64,000 nucleotides of DNA from Macrocystis pyrifera (GCA_031763025.1 JASSKH010000006.1:12397979-12461978), one strand, 5' to 3'; positions 32,500-45,088 are shown, numbered from the stretch's first letter. The notes: a model not told the origin generated them from the sequence alone. Program-made: numbers and translations.

Positions 32500-34959
32500 G
32501 GGGGGGGGGGGGGCGTACTCATTTGTTGCTTGCCTTAGTCATTTGACCATTGACCACGCATCCCTTTCGAGACGGAGCACCGTTCCTACTCTTAATAGAG
32601 ACACCTCCAACGATTGGGCGCTCATTTCGTTGTTTCCATATATTACATAGAAACTTTTTGCTAATCCTATCCCCTTCCTGGCTGGCCGCCTGTGGCTACC
32701 ATCTATCTCCTAGGATAGCGATCGTTTTTTTGCTGCTATTCAGTGTATCAAACTCCTCCATGTCACATTCGTCTATTTCCTTCACCTCCTCTCCTAGCAC
32801 ATCCCGTTCCTCCTGGTATATTTCACATTCTCATACTATGTGAGTTCTACTCTGTATTGTTTTGCCACACGGGCACATCTGTACATCTAATTCCTCCTCC
32901 CGGGTACTGGTATACCTCTTTCTTCTTTCTGGCAGGTCCAGGTCCCCTACACGAAAGCGCAGTTTCAGCGTTTTCGCGAAGTCCATTGGGCCATGCAAAT
33001 ACGTTTTCATTCCTATTCCTTCCCTCCTTCCCTCAATCCCCGTATATCTATAAGTGTTTTTCCGATTCCACCTTGTTTCTTAGCGCTAGCCTTTCCCTTC
33101 TTTCTATCCTTTCTTCTACTTCTGCCTGCCTTGTATCTCCCAAACTTCCCGGCGGACATCATCTCTTCTTGGTTTCCCCCTATATCCTTCCATACTTTCT
33201 CAACTACGTCATCCCACCTTATTCCAGCTCGCCCTTTTGTTATTTTTTTCCCATACAGCTCTATCAACTAAGGCGGGCAACCTCTTTTTTAGCATGTTCC
33301 TTGCTTCATATTGCCAGTTCAACTTTATCATGTCTCTATTTGTCTTGAGTGGGTGCATTCCCAGTTCTTCTTAATGTATTACTAGTGGTACTTGAGCATC
33401 TTGGGGTTTTTTTTAGCTGCTGTCATTTTGTACTGTTTCCAACTGTTTTACGGGTTTCGCGTTCCCTTCCCATACTTCTCCTGCATATTCTAGCTTTGGT
33501 ACTATCACATTCATCAGGATACATCTCTTAATCCTAGTGTCAAGGTGCGAGTCTGTTAAGATCGCATCCATCTTGCCTACTTGTGCCTTACCCTTTCCTA
33601 TTACTTTTGCTATGTGTGTATCCCAAGAGCAGTATTTTGAGATCTATACGCCAAGGTATGTATACTGGTCTACGATCGGCAATTCATCTTCTCCCCACTT
33701 CCAACTGAAATTTACCGGGTTTACCATATCTTCGTTACTATTACTGCGCAATTCTTGACGTTCGCCGTCACCCTCCATTTGCTGGTGTATTCTAGGGCCT
33801 TCTCTATTTGTTTCTGCAATCCTTTGGGTGTTTCTGGTATCCCCACGAAGCCATCCGCAAACATCAATCCCGACACCGTATCTTCCCCTACCGTGACTCC
33901 CCGCCTTGCTGCCTTGACAGCTACTATCAGGTCGTCAATATGTGTATCTTGAATAGGTCAGGTGACAATATACATCCCTGTACAACTCCATGTAAAATAT
34001 CAACATATGTCGATATTTCCCCTTCCAGCATCAATGCACTTCTCGCATATTCCGTCATCTTTTTCATCATTCTCCACATCTTTCCTCTGATTCCTATTTC
34101 CCACAGTTTTTTCCACAATCCATTTCTCCATACTGTGTCGTAGGCTTTTGGCACATCTAAAAATAGACAGTACATTATTAGCCGCGCGTCTTTCCTACCT
34201 CGAATAATCCTACCTAAGGTGTACACATGGTCTACGCAGCTACGGTTTGGCCTAAACCCTGCTTGCCCTTCGCTTATTTTGTTTTCCTTCTCCATCATCG
34301 TTCCCATTCTATCGTTCAAGATCTTACAAAATGTGCTGCCTACTGTGCTCAGTAGCGTTATCCCTCTATAGTTCCCCGGGTCAGCCTTGTCTCCTTTCTT
34401 GAATAAGTTTACTACTACTCCTTCTCTCCACCTCCTAGGTGCGTACTCGTTTTGCCATATCCAGTTATACAACATAACCATCATGGTAAGCATTCCTTCT
34501 CCCCAGTACTTCATAAATTCATTCACTATTTGGTCTGCCCCTGCTGTCTTTATATTCTTAAGTTTAGCTACACGCTTTTTTATTTCCTCCCTTGTGAACT
34601 CTCTCCGTAACCCTCCCGAACCACTGTCCTCCCTTTCGGGTTATCTACGTTCGCCTCAGCCCACGCGTTGATTTCCTTTTCGAATTCTGCGTCGAACGTT
34701 TCGTTGGCTGTGGTTGTTCTTAGCTGACGGCAATGCTTTACAAGTATTTCCCTTTTCCCCGTCGAACTACTAACCATTTACCGTTCTGTGCTCTTAGAAG
34801 AGGTATTCCCGTGTCTGCCTCTCCTGCTTGTTTGCCAAGTGTCCCTTTTGTCCCTACCCACATCTGCTTCATCCCGCCCTCAAAGCCTTCATTCGTTTTG
34901 TTTACTACATCTTTCCATATCCCTTTCTTCTTCTCTACCATCTCTTTTATTTTCTTTCT
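32500..34959 (-). mobile_element. LINE retrotransposon, 5'-truncated and inactive
   Basis: The minus strand encodes a non-LTR reverse transcriptase: 34526-33927 carries ADPGNYRGITLLSTVGSTF, EGQAGFRPNRSCVDHV, FLDVPKAYDTVW and GVVQGCILSP. After a frame break, the catalytic box reads SGLMFADGF, with Gly in place of the second Asp. A further break precedes the C-terminal CPCG..H..EC zinc motif near 32850, itself cut by a TGA. Upstream frames (34941-34580) are the start of the ORF, also shifted. The 3' end is ATGAGTACG followed by about 14 C (on +, G at 32500-32513). Imperfect 12-bp target duplications acaatagaagag/acaatagacgag lie at 32489-32500 and 34960-34971. Confidence 0.9.
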
Positions 34960-34978
34960 ACAATAGACGAGGGGGGGA

Positions 34979-35388
34979 ATCTATCGATGTATATTGTCTG
35001 CGACAATACGTTGTGGAAGGTATCTATCGATAGATATTGTCGGCGACAATAGACTCGTGATATTGTCGATCGATGGACATAGTCGAACACAATAGATGGT
35101 GAACCGCGTCCATCGATGGCCATTGCAGGCCACAATAGATTGTTCGAGATGCCGATCGATGGCCATTGCCGGCCACGATAGATTGTGCGAGATGTCTATC
35201 GATAGCCATCGCTGGCCACAATAGATTGTGCGAGAGGTCTATCGACGGCCATTACCGACCACAATGGATTGTGCGAGATGTCTATCGGTGGCCATTGCCG
35301 GCCGCAATAGATTGTGCGAGATGTCTATCGATGACCATTGCCGGCCACAATAGATTGTACAAGCTAGCCATCGATAGCCATCTCGAGG
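34979..35388. repeat. 43-bp satellite array
   Basis: About nine units of 43 bp with consensus TCTATCGATGGCCATTGCCG, GCCACAATAGATTGTGCGAG. The most regular units are at 35160-35370 and it decays toward the LINE. The LINE appears to have inserted at an ACAATAGA site at its edge. Confidence 0.88.
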
Positions 35389-36118
35389 ATATTTTGCACT
35401 CATCCCACGATATGCGCGAGGCAATAGTCTATTTTGGGAGCGCGGCCAATAATCTGTTGTGGATGGCGATGGTCAGTGTTGGACACAATCGCGTACCCGA
35501 TTTTCCTAATCGGACTTCGTTGAGAGTCGATATTGTGACACGACAGGAGGTTGTGAGAGTGGCGCTCGCGTTCAGTTTTAGCTTTTATTTCCATCTTCTT
35601 GGCATCGTGTGTGTGCAGGGTGAGCTCTAGTGATCGTATTGCCTGGTAGAACGTCTGAGATTGAACAAAGAGCTGTAGGATCAAAATGCGCCACTCGCTA
35701 GCCTGCCTACAGAAAACACGAACATCACCTCCTGCGCTAGTGGATCACCCTCTGCAATTTTACAGGTGTGTGCATACTACTTGTGTTTTTCATATACCAA
35801 GAGCAGAAGAGACCAAGAACATGTACGATAGTGAGACTCACCAAGAAACACTTATGCACTCATGTGCGGGTTTAACCCAAATATTTCGAACAAAGAAGTC
35901 CTGGGTTCGAGTTCCGCCAGACGTCGTATTTCCGCTTTTTCTGCCGTGGGTATAAACTGGGAAATCAAGTGGAGAGAACCACGACGAAAGAAACACGACT
36001 AGGGAGGGGGGCCATATAAAGGAAAAAACCAGGCGCTGGTTGGGGGCTTGATCAACCCCGGAGGATGTTATCGGCGGGAGGTCGTATCGGGCCCAAAGGT
36101 GCTTCTTTCGTTTGAAAT
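35389..36118. other. No supported gene
   Basis: Between the 43-bp satellite and the tRNA-like inverted repeat. Holds the isolated T-arm-like block at 35900. Confidence 0.4.
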
Positions 36119-36185
36119 ATAAAGGATAGACCACCGAGCTACACAGTCAGCCGCTGACTGTGTAGCTCAGTGGTCTATCCTTTAT
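36119..36185. repeat. 33-bp inverted repeat with tRNA box-A-like arms
   Basis: Arms 36119-36151 and 36153-36185 are complementary apart from one position, separated by one base. Each arm contains TGTGTAGCTC(A/G)GTGGTC, a box-A-like D-arm sequence. A matching T-arm-like block (CTGGGTTCGAGTTCCGCC) lies at 35900-35917. Not a functional tRNA. Confidence 0.8.
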
Positions 36186-36189
36186 AAAC

Positions 36190-39100
36190 GAACAGAGGCC
36201 CCCTTCTCTCGAACCGTACTCCACAGACAACCCGTAGTCTTCCACAACAAGACCGAGCCCGGACTGCTTCAGATACTCTGCACGTACGTCCCCAAACAAC
36301 GAAACGGAGAACGCGTCAAGCATACAACAACAGCCACGAGCACAACCGATTTGAGTACCGCGCGCCGCACTTTCCTGGGGACACCTCATCAACGCTGACG
36401 TGAACTTACATGCCTCTCGCTGGCACTTCGTTCGGATAAAACAACCAACCAAATAACTAGTGCGCGCATATACGAATGCGACTGTAAGAGAGTAATCGGT
36501 CCAGGTGACTGTTTATAGTAACCATGTAAGACAAACCACGTGAGCTCACCTTCAACGTGGCTTCCGGGATGGCAGTGCGGGGTGGGCAAAGACACGATGA
36601 CGGTCCCCGGGGGGTGCAACACCTCCCTGCAGATGTGGTACAGAAGATTGTTCAGGCGGTCTGAGGAGGGAGTGTTGTCCTGAAGTAAGATGGTCCTGGT
36701 TGCTGTGGCTGAAGGAGATGAAGATCAACATGGCACGCCTCTGGACCTTGATGTTCGAAATGTCTTTCTCAGGGGAGTCCGTACTCAGCGGCATGACCGT
36801 TCGTTGGGGTTAACCACAGATATTTTCCAAAAAACTACTCAGAAAAAAGTGGGCTTTTCGCTGTGATCGTTTCGTGCCCAATCTGTCGCTATGACAGCGT
36901 TCAAACGTATGTTTTTATTACTGCTGCTTTGATGTCTAATGTTCTCTGTCTCGCAGTTCATGACCACAGGGCTTGTGGCTCTCCAGTAGGAGGAGACAAA
37001 ATCAGCACTGGCATCAGAAGTACTGTAGGTCGAAGGGGACACATTCCTGATTGAACTAAAAGGGAAGACAAACAAGCTCAACATCAATCCGCAAGTGTTG
37101 TTGTTGTCACTACACGAGTTTTCGTGAGTACTTCACGTTCGGGCGTTTGGTGTTACCTTGCAGTCTCGGGCGCGCCACAAATAGCACACGGAACAAAGGT
37201 GTCGCCGTCATCGTTCTCGCTGCCGTCCTCGTCGTCGCCTTCGTCGTCGTCGTCGCCCACGTCGTCGCCCTTGCCTTTGCCCTTGCCGCCGCCCTTACCC
37301 TTCTTAGCACGAGGGGGTGTAGGGGGGACTACTCGAAGCTTGAGAGCGTTGACGGTGTTCTCGGCATCCTCACACCGCTTGCCATATGCCTCTAGAAACG
37401 GTCTCAGGCTGGCGTCACTTTGAAGTCCCTGACAAACGCAGGAAGACACCATGATAAACGGAACGGCAACGAAAGGGGTTCAGGCGTTAGAGCGAAGAAC
37501 AGAGACGTGGGCCTTAATACGTGTTCGTCCACGAAGAGAGTTAAGGTGTTGGTGGTTTGAATATCCCGCATGCCAAAGATCATCGTGGCGAATATTTCCT
37601 TAGAAAACCGACGCGACCGCGTTCGAACGTGACACAGGTGGGGCGCGGACTCACTGAACGGAGTTGAACAAGTGGCTTCGCTCGAACCGTTTCGGCGTCA
37701 CCATCGTCGAGTTCTGGTGCATGCGCCTGAATCCCTCTCTGCATTTTTTGTAGCTCAATCTCCACGCGCTGCTGGTGAGGCTTGATGTAGTTCGCGTAGT
37801 GGCCAGGTTCCCCGAACGCGAATTTGTTGATGACGCTGGTGCGGCGGGTAATGGTTCAGGTGATTTTGTCAGAAGGTTGAGTGGTTCGCAAGGAGGCGTT
37901 CAGGGAGACGCATGCGCAGACGAGAATGGGGGAGGGGGGGCAGGTTGTTCTCGTTTTTTTTGGCATGGCCGTAATCGTATGGCTACAGACCCTCCTATCG
38001 CTACAATGCCGGGACAGAGCACGTCTGCTTTTCACCGAGCAGGCAGACAAATGCTTGCACCAACCGCGAAGCACCGTGAGGTGTTCGGCTATTCGCATGA
38101 AGTATAAACTGCATCCTACCAAGAGGCGCTTGCGAGGGGGACTTGCTTAAGGATGGCAGCGTTACCGAGTTGCTTGTTTTTTCGGCGTGGCAACTTCCAG
38201 AGACAGCAATGAGAGTACTATATAATGGGCTCGTGGGCGCGTTATCGAAGTAAAGGTTCTGCACCCCACACACACATGATCTAACTCAACCGCCAGCTGT
38301 GACCGACCGTCAAAACAAATAAAACGGCACCCTGTCGGTCTAGCTCAAGTACTTAACGGCATATTATACGGTGTCGTTGTACACCAGCGCCAACCCCACC
38401 TATGTTTACATATGTAGGGGGGGGGGTACGCCCCAGAATCTAGCAGGGTGTTTTCTTAAAAAATGGGGAAGGGCAAAAAGAACGAGTGACCCTCTGCCTG
38501 AACGGCTGGAAAATTCGCGATACATACTGGACAAGCCATCAAGTACACCAACACACATACATATATACATACATACATACATACATACATACATACATAC
38601 ATACATACATACATACATACATACATACATACATACATACATACATACATACATACATACATACATACATACATACATACATACATACATACATACATAC
38701 ATACATACATACATACATACATACATACATACATACATACATACATACATACATACATACATACATACATACATACATACATACATACATACATACATAC
38801 ATACATACATACATACATACATACATACATACATACATACATACATACATACATACATACATACATACATACATACATACATACATACATACATACATAC
38901 ATACATACATACATACATACATACATACATACATACATACATACATACATACATACATACATACATACATACATACATACATACATACATACATACATAC
39001 ATACATACATACATACATACATACATACATACATACATACATACATACATACATACATACATACATACATACATACATACATACATACATACATACACAT

Positions 39101-41246
39101 ACATACATACATACATACATACATACATACATACATACATACATACATACATACATACATACATACATACATACATACATACATACATACATACATACAT
39201 ACATACATACATACATACATACATACATACATACATACATACATACATACATACATACATACATACATACATACATACATACATACATACATACATACAT
39301 ACATACATACATACATACATACATACATACATACATACATACATACATACATACATACATACATACATACATACATACATACATACATACATACATACAT
39401 ACATACATACATACATACATACATACATACATACATACATACATACATACATACATACATACATACATACATACATACATACATACATACATACATACAT
39501 ACATACATACATACATACATACATACATACATACATACATACATACATACATACATACATACATACATACATACATACATACATACTGTTGACCACTCTT
39601 CCTTAGGCACGATGAACTCGATGCCACGGAGCCACTTTGCGACGTCCTCCGCCTGCTTCAAAATTGGCGCGATTTCAACCTTTCCCGCGCCATTCTTGGG
39701 GTACCTGCCTAAACCTTACTAACGAACGACGAATAGACTTCGTGCGTTTAGGGTCCAATACGGAGTTACGTTGTTGACATCATCACAATAAATATGCGCA
39801 CGGGTGGAAGTAGAAGCTGCTCCATCTCTTACCACGAACCACTGTGCTTATTATTGCTCTTTCGAAAGGTGGTTACCGGTCAGTCTTATTTCAGTATGAC
39901 GTCGTAATTGCTCACATGAACGGTAGAAGACGACAGTCAAGACTGGCTATAAAACATGCGTACTGTGCCAACGGTTTAGCGGACCAGTTTTCTGCTTCGA
40001 GTGCATCTGCTCATACCACGGCGAGCGTTGGGGGGTTTGGTCATTCAAACTACCGGACCATAATTTCGAGATGCTTCAAAGGCTCTGGCGTCAGCTGTCG
40101 GAATACGGGATCGTGCAGAAATTTCTTGGTCATGCGCTCGAATCCGGGCACCGCCTGTTCTGTCATGGTCCTCAGCGACTGCAGAGCTTCCGAGCTGCAC
40201 GCTCTGATGAGTTCAAGCCATTGGCGCAGCGAAGTGTCGCTTGGTGGTGATCCAACCTGAAATTCGCAAACAATACAGGTTGTTTTAACTACAGAGGTCA
40301 TCAATGTTGAATGCCAACTAGTTTAGTGTACAGGGAATGGACAACACGTGGGCTCCCCCATCTTGGTGAACATCTATCAACAGATATAGAGCAAAGCGAC
40401 AGTCGGCGTAGTCGTGGTGAAGTATGTTGGAGGCTTGGACCTTGAAACAGTCTGTCGTCGCGGATATGCCGTTCTGGGGCATTTACGCCCCGGTTTTCGC
40501 CGTGGGTCTGGTGGCGGGGTGGCGGGGGGAGGGGGGGAGGGGCGCAGGGGGACACTGATTTCTCGCACCGCTTCTGTTCGTACTTTCAGCGGCGCGATCG
40601 CGGAATGTCGTAGACGACGCAATCCTACAGTAGCTTAAAACTTCCTAGGTTGGGTTGTCGGGCGCAAGCCGTCGCCCGTTCACTGTGTCGCTAGATTGCC
40701 CGCTCGGTCGGTCGGTCGGTGGCTCTATTCCGAAGTATGCCAAAACGTCCGACAAACCCCTGCAGAACAACGGTATGCGTCGTATAGGTATCTCATTTCG
40801 TCAACAAGCGATAATGTGGAGATGTTTTGCACAGGAGGCATGTACTGTACCTGACACTCACTATAGTATACACATTTTACCTTGTACTTTTAGTAGTGCA
40901 TCCTCATGTAGGCTTGGTGGCAAGGCGCCGTCCTAGCACACTACCCATCATACTCTAATAACATACATAGATATATGTAGGTCTTCCCTATTGGGTAGGC
41001 AGACACCGACAACAGAACGAAAAAAAAAGCATTCGTCGCCGTACATCGTATATATACACATCGTCAGTATACAACCACATACGCTCACTCTCTTCCAACA
41101 GGCTTTCAAATCCGCGCATTTGACCACTTTCTTGCGTCGGGGGCCCGCACCCCACTGGCGCTCGACCTCCGAAATCATCGTGGAGAAGAAGAACAACGGG
41201 TCGTAGGTTGTGCGCTTCGCATGTGTCTCCTGTACGACGTTGCATG
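36190..41246 (-). CDS. Unrecognised multi-exon gene
   Basis: Minus-strand exons supported by splice sites and codon use are 41246-41089 (ends CWKR at AGA|gtgagc), 40256-40054 (acceptor atttcag; TSLRQWLELIRA; donor CCG|gtagtt), 39704-39587 (QAEDVAKWLRGIEFIVPKEE; donor ACA|gtatgt), 37835-37655 (KFAFGEPGHYANYIKPHQQR; donor TCA|gtgagt), 37428-37157 (acidic/Gly-Lys low complexity then CAICGAPETA; donor AAG|gtaaca), 36695-36550 (VLHPPGTVIVSLPTPHCHPG; donor GAAG|gtgagc) and 36394 to about 36190 (GLGLVVEDYGLSVEYGS). The first three join in phase with each other and so do the last four. The step from 39587 to 37835 is out of phase, so an exon is missing or these are two genes. I do not recognise the family. 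The intron at 39586 begins with the 1-kb (GTAT)n array; the intron before 37835 carries a SINE1. Confidence 0.6.
37926..38400 (-). mobile_element. SINE1 copy e
   Basis: Minus orientation with a C-rich tail (G-rich at 37928-37940 on +). Core and 5' region match copy d, including CCAGCTGTGACCGACCG and GTCTAGCTCAAGTACTTAA. It lies in sense orientation 90 bp upstream of the exon at 37835. Confidence 0.7.
38558..39586. repeat. (CATA)n / (GTAT)n array, 1.03 kb
   Basis: More than 250 tetranucleotide units with a single 2-bp phase shift at about 39096. Long ORFs in all frames here are artefacts. On the minus strand it reads (GTAT)n and starts exactly at the exon donor at 39587. Confidence 0.98.
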
Positions 41247-41852
41247 CTGTGGAGCACCGAAACAAACCAAAGAAACAACGCATGTCAGCCACTTATATCA
41301 CAGCATAAATAATTATACATGTCGTACGAAGCAGACAAAACAACGCATGTATCACAGCATAACTATACATGTCGTACGAAGCAGACAAGAATATCGTGAC
41401 CCAGCTAACAGCCAGTGCCATAACACCTCTCTCCACCATACACAGCGTATGTATGTACTGCACCTAAATTCAATGTTCGCACTTGGTGCCCTTGTCTTTT
41501 TTGTGAGATAGCGCCGTTTGCTGGGAGAAGCGCCTTGCATGTATCATACAACATACAAGGGGGGCTTCGCCGCGGCGGGCCAACGCCCGCCTGCGGCTCT
41601 GCGCATACCCGTCGTGGCTAAGGGCGTACCGGTGTGCAACTCGTGACTGTGAATGCGACAGTACCGCCAAGGGGTGCATTGAAAAAAACGATTTTGAGTG
41701 AAGAGAAAGAAAACGCTAGAAAACAAACATTGCCATCCGCCATCTGGCCCAACAACGCATTACTCGTTCGTATACAGCAGCAAGCAGTACTACAAAGTAC
41801 TACGGACGAGACGCTCGGCGTCCGTACTGTATACTTCCTTTACAGATAGATA

Positions 41853-41963
41853 CTATTACGGGGGGCCATAGTAAATAGGACCAAATATTGATAGTAAAAT
41901 TATGGAAATATATGGGTGTTTGTCTGCACCGTAGGTCCTGTTAACTATGGTCCCCCGTAATAA
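41853..41963 (-). mobile_element. MITE-A copy 14
   Basis: Reverse copy with intact TIRs, about 600 bp beyond the 5'-most exon of the unrecognised gene (41246). Confidence 0.87.
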
Positions 41964-42026
41964 ACAATTAGTTGAGCGGCAGTCGATCGAGTTAATCAAC
42001 AGTACGAAGCGCCGGCGATTACGTTA

Positions 42027-42443
42027 GTGCAGCAAGTTCAGCAAGTTCAGCAGCAGCAGCAGCAGCAGCATAGCGTACAGGCACATATCGTACGAAAATT
42101 ACGCTGGCACGAGACCTCCGCCGAGACGCCATACAAATGTCAATTGCGAGACGGTACTCGTACAGCTTCCGAAGCAGATGGATCCGTCTTGCAGCTTGAC
42201 TTGCACAATAACCACATGCTTACACGGGGATCAGCAGCAAAAACGTATCGCAGACAAAGCAGCAGCACTAGCTGCAGAACAAAACAGCAGCAGTACATAG
42301 CAGTAGCACCAGGGCAGGGAACAGCGGCAGCAGCAGCAATAGCACATCATGCGCGTCCGAGGCTGCCCCTGGCACAACAGTCGGGGCAGGGGAGCCCGGT
42401 GACGCACGAGGAGGAAGAAGAAGCACGTCGTACCTTGTCGTAA
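42027..42443 (+). other. Gln-rich ORF over CAG microsatellites, doubtful
   Basis: 138-codon frame with (CAG)n at 42047-42070 and several short CAG clusters. The middle (VRKLRWHETSAETPYKCQL) is not obviously low complexity, but no splice-linked neighbours or known domain were found. Confidence 0.2.
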
Positions 42444-43157
42444 CCGGTACATGCTCATGACTTTAATTTTTGCTTGGTGGTTACGCGATAAAAAAGAGAA
42501 ACGCCTTCACAATACAACCGAAATTCCACACCCCATGTGATACTGGTGCCCAATGGCAATGACGAGTATACTCCTCCCCATTGACATTGCTGGTGCCAAA
42601 TGGGAAAGAACTCCCCATTGATGGCAATCATTGCCATTGCTGCTGCCTGCTGCGTGTAAACAAAAAACAAAATCGTAGACAACGTTTGTATCTCCACCAC
42701 TGTACCGCTCCTCCCGCGGCGTAGATTCATCCGATTCGGTCGAAACCAAAGACCCCGTCTACTCTGCCGCACGGAGCCTGGTCGCCTGGCGTGCACAGCA
42801 GCCGGAGAGGTTCGTACCGTTCGTTTCCCGACCATGTGCTATAGCCTACGAATCTCAACATGTTCACGCAAAACTCGTGCTTTCACAAGTAAAATAGCCC
42901 AAATCGGAATTTTGACACTCGTTTCTGGAACGCCCAACCCTCAATGCATAAGAAACGGCGGAGCATGAGACCGGCCACCCCAGCCCATATTCCCCGCACT
43001 CTTGCCGCCATGATCTGTCGAAAGCCGCCGAGGATTCGGCCTCTCACGTTTCGGCCAAAGAAAACGTCTAATCTGGGTGCTGACATCGAAAACAGAATGT
43101 TTTACCGTCACGAGCGAGCAGAGATATCGGTTGACGGCGCATTTGCCCCTTGGCAGG

Positions 43158-43545
43158 CAGCCGTCAAGGACATCCCAATGCTTAAAACTATTACATTTCA
43201 GGAGAGGGTTTGCCGGGTCAAAGGTAGGCCTGACGGGGCAAAGGTAGGCCGTCAACCAAACTCTTTGGCCACGAGACTGTTGTAAATCAAGTATCGACTA
43301 CTCAACTCGTCCAACCCACAGCTGATGTTTTTATAAAAAGCTTCTGCAAGAAACGAGCACAGCACACCCGGCCACAGCTGTCAAGGACATCCCAATGGTA
43401 AAAACTATAATATTTTGGAAGAGGGTTTGACGGGCCAAGAGTAGGCCTGACGCGGCAAAGGTGTGCCGACAACCAAACTCTTTGGCCACGAGACTGTCAT
43501 AAATCAAGTATCGACCACTCAACTGGTCCCACTCACAGATGACGT
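43158..43545. repeat. Tandem duplication of about 170 bp
   Basis: 43158-43325 and 43374-43544 share GTCAAGGACATCCCAATG, GAGGGTTTG, CAACCAAACTCTTTGGCCAC and AAATCAAGTATCGAC. Offset 216 bp. Confidence 0.85.
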
Positions 43546-45088
43546 ATTCACACCCGGCCAGCCGGGAGTCAGGGCACGGCGCAAGCACGCTCGAGGCGGC
43601 CCCCGACACAGTCGGGGTTGGGGATCACGATGAGGCAGTTTCGTCCCGTGAGGTGAACCTCATCTCGGGTTAGCACGAACAACGCCAAAAAATACGCCTA
43701 AAAACGCGCTGAGGAGCGCTGAGAGCACAGGGCCAACAGTATCGTATATCCACATCTATAATTTAAACATACATGCAGACAACAACTCGTGCGAGGTGTA
43801 ACCCGTCTCCAACGCAACAAGTCCACATCACAACCCCCAGATTTCCTATACAATACGTTTCGTACACGTTCGATCTTGCACATGGGACACACTTTCCTTG
43901 TATACAAGCAAATACGTACCATACAGCAGTATTGTATGCGCGTACAATACTCCTCCTGCATGACCCAGTACTCGTTTAGTGGACGTACGTGTTTTACTAC
44001 TACTACTTACCACTACTGCAGTTTGTTTTATCCTACTGCTTGCTGTGTACATGCTTCAGAAGCTGCTGCTGACCTTTGGTTGCCGTGAGCTTTGGCCGCG
44101 ACCGACATATATATATATATATACATGCTTCTTCAGGTTGTCGCGACGGCAGATACCTAAGCGACAGAGAGGAATAGCACCACCACCACAACAAGCAGCT
44201 TCGTAGCTGCTGCTCCTGAGCAGCAGCTCCTCTGAGGAGTAGCATAGCTGCCGCCTGCCGCTGACTGGGCAGATTTTTTTTTTTTTTGCGGCTAGCTGCT
44301 TCAGCTGCTGAGCTTTGGCCGACATGAGCAGCTACAGAGAGATCCACCACCACAGCAAGTAGCTGCTGTCGTCGCGATCACAGACAACTGGCCGAGATTA
44401 CCTGGTACCTACTACTGGCACGATGGTGATAGCTTCCGACAGGCCGACTGAAGTTATATGACATTTATTTATTTGCTTCATAATTGAAAGACAATGCTAA
44501 TAGGCTTGAAAGAGTCAGAATAATTATTTCCAAGAAATAAAAGGCCGACGACGACAAAAGAGTTTAACGGCCCACGACAACAACGGCCTACAACAACAAA
44601 GGACGACAGACAACCTACCCTTCTACACCAGGTCGAAACAAGACTACAACAGTGATACTACTAACGCCTCCATACCCACAACCGACGCGGCACCTTTTTT
44701 GCATCCAAGCATAGGTCTCATAGCGTTCGGGTTCGGGTCGGGTGGTCAGCGTCTACTGCTGTATAAGCATGCCTGGTATCTCCTGCTGCTATCACTTCTT
44801 TCTTCTGAAAACCCACGCAATGAAAAACAATTGGCGTCAACAACAGCAGTATCTTCAAACAAGTAAAATTCTACCTAGCAAGTATCTACGTCGCGAGAGG
44901 ATTTCCATACCTCCAAGTTCAACCTTGTATTAAATGGTACACCTAGGGAACAGCAGGGCAACCCTTGCCCCGCTCCACAATATTTATGACCTATCAGAAC
45001 ACGCCCATTACAAGCGTTGAGACCATTCTGAAGACTGCGAACACGAAATCCTTTTCTCGCTATTTACAGCTGTACGAAACCTACTGTT

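Larger units (their letters stand above)
41964..45088. other. Mostly unassigned
   Basis: Apart from the polyQ frame and the 170-bp duplication, nothing is recognised. 44040-44350 is rich in AGCAGCTGC/GCAGCTGCT inverted repeats (CAGCTGCTG near 44060, 44215 and 44300). Confidence 0.4.

Noticed and set aside
32743-33348. Plus-strand 201-codon Ser/Pro-rich ORF
   Set aside because: It is the complement of the LINE coding region.
35866-35920. tRNA gene around GGTTCGAGTTCC
   Set aside because: No D-arm or acceptor stem at the right distance. Probably a tRNA-derived repeat fragment.
38371-39661. ORFs of 360-411 codons on both strands (THIHTYIHTY and MYVCMYVC repeats)
   Set aside because: They are translations of the (CATA)n array. 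No stop can arise because the tetranucleotide has none in any frame.
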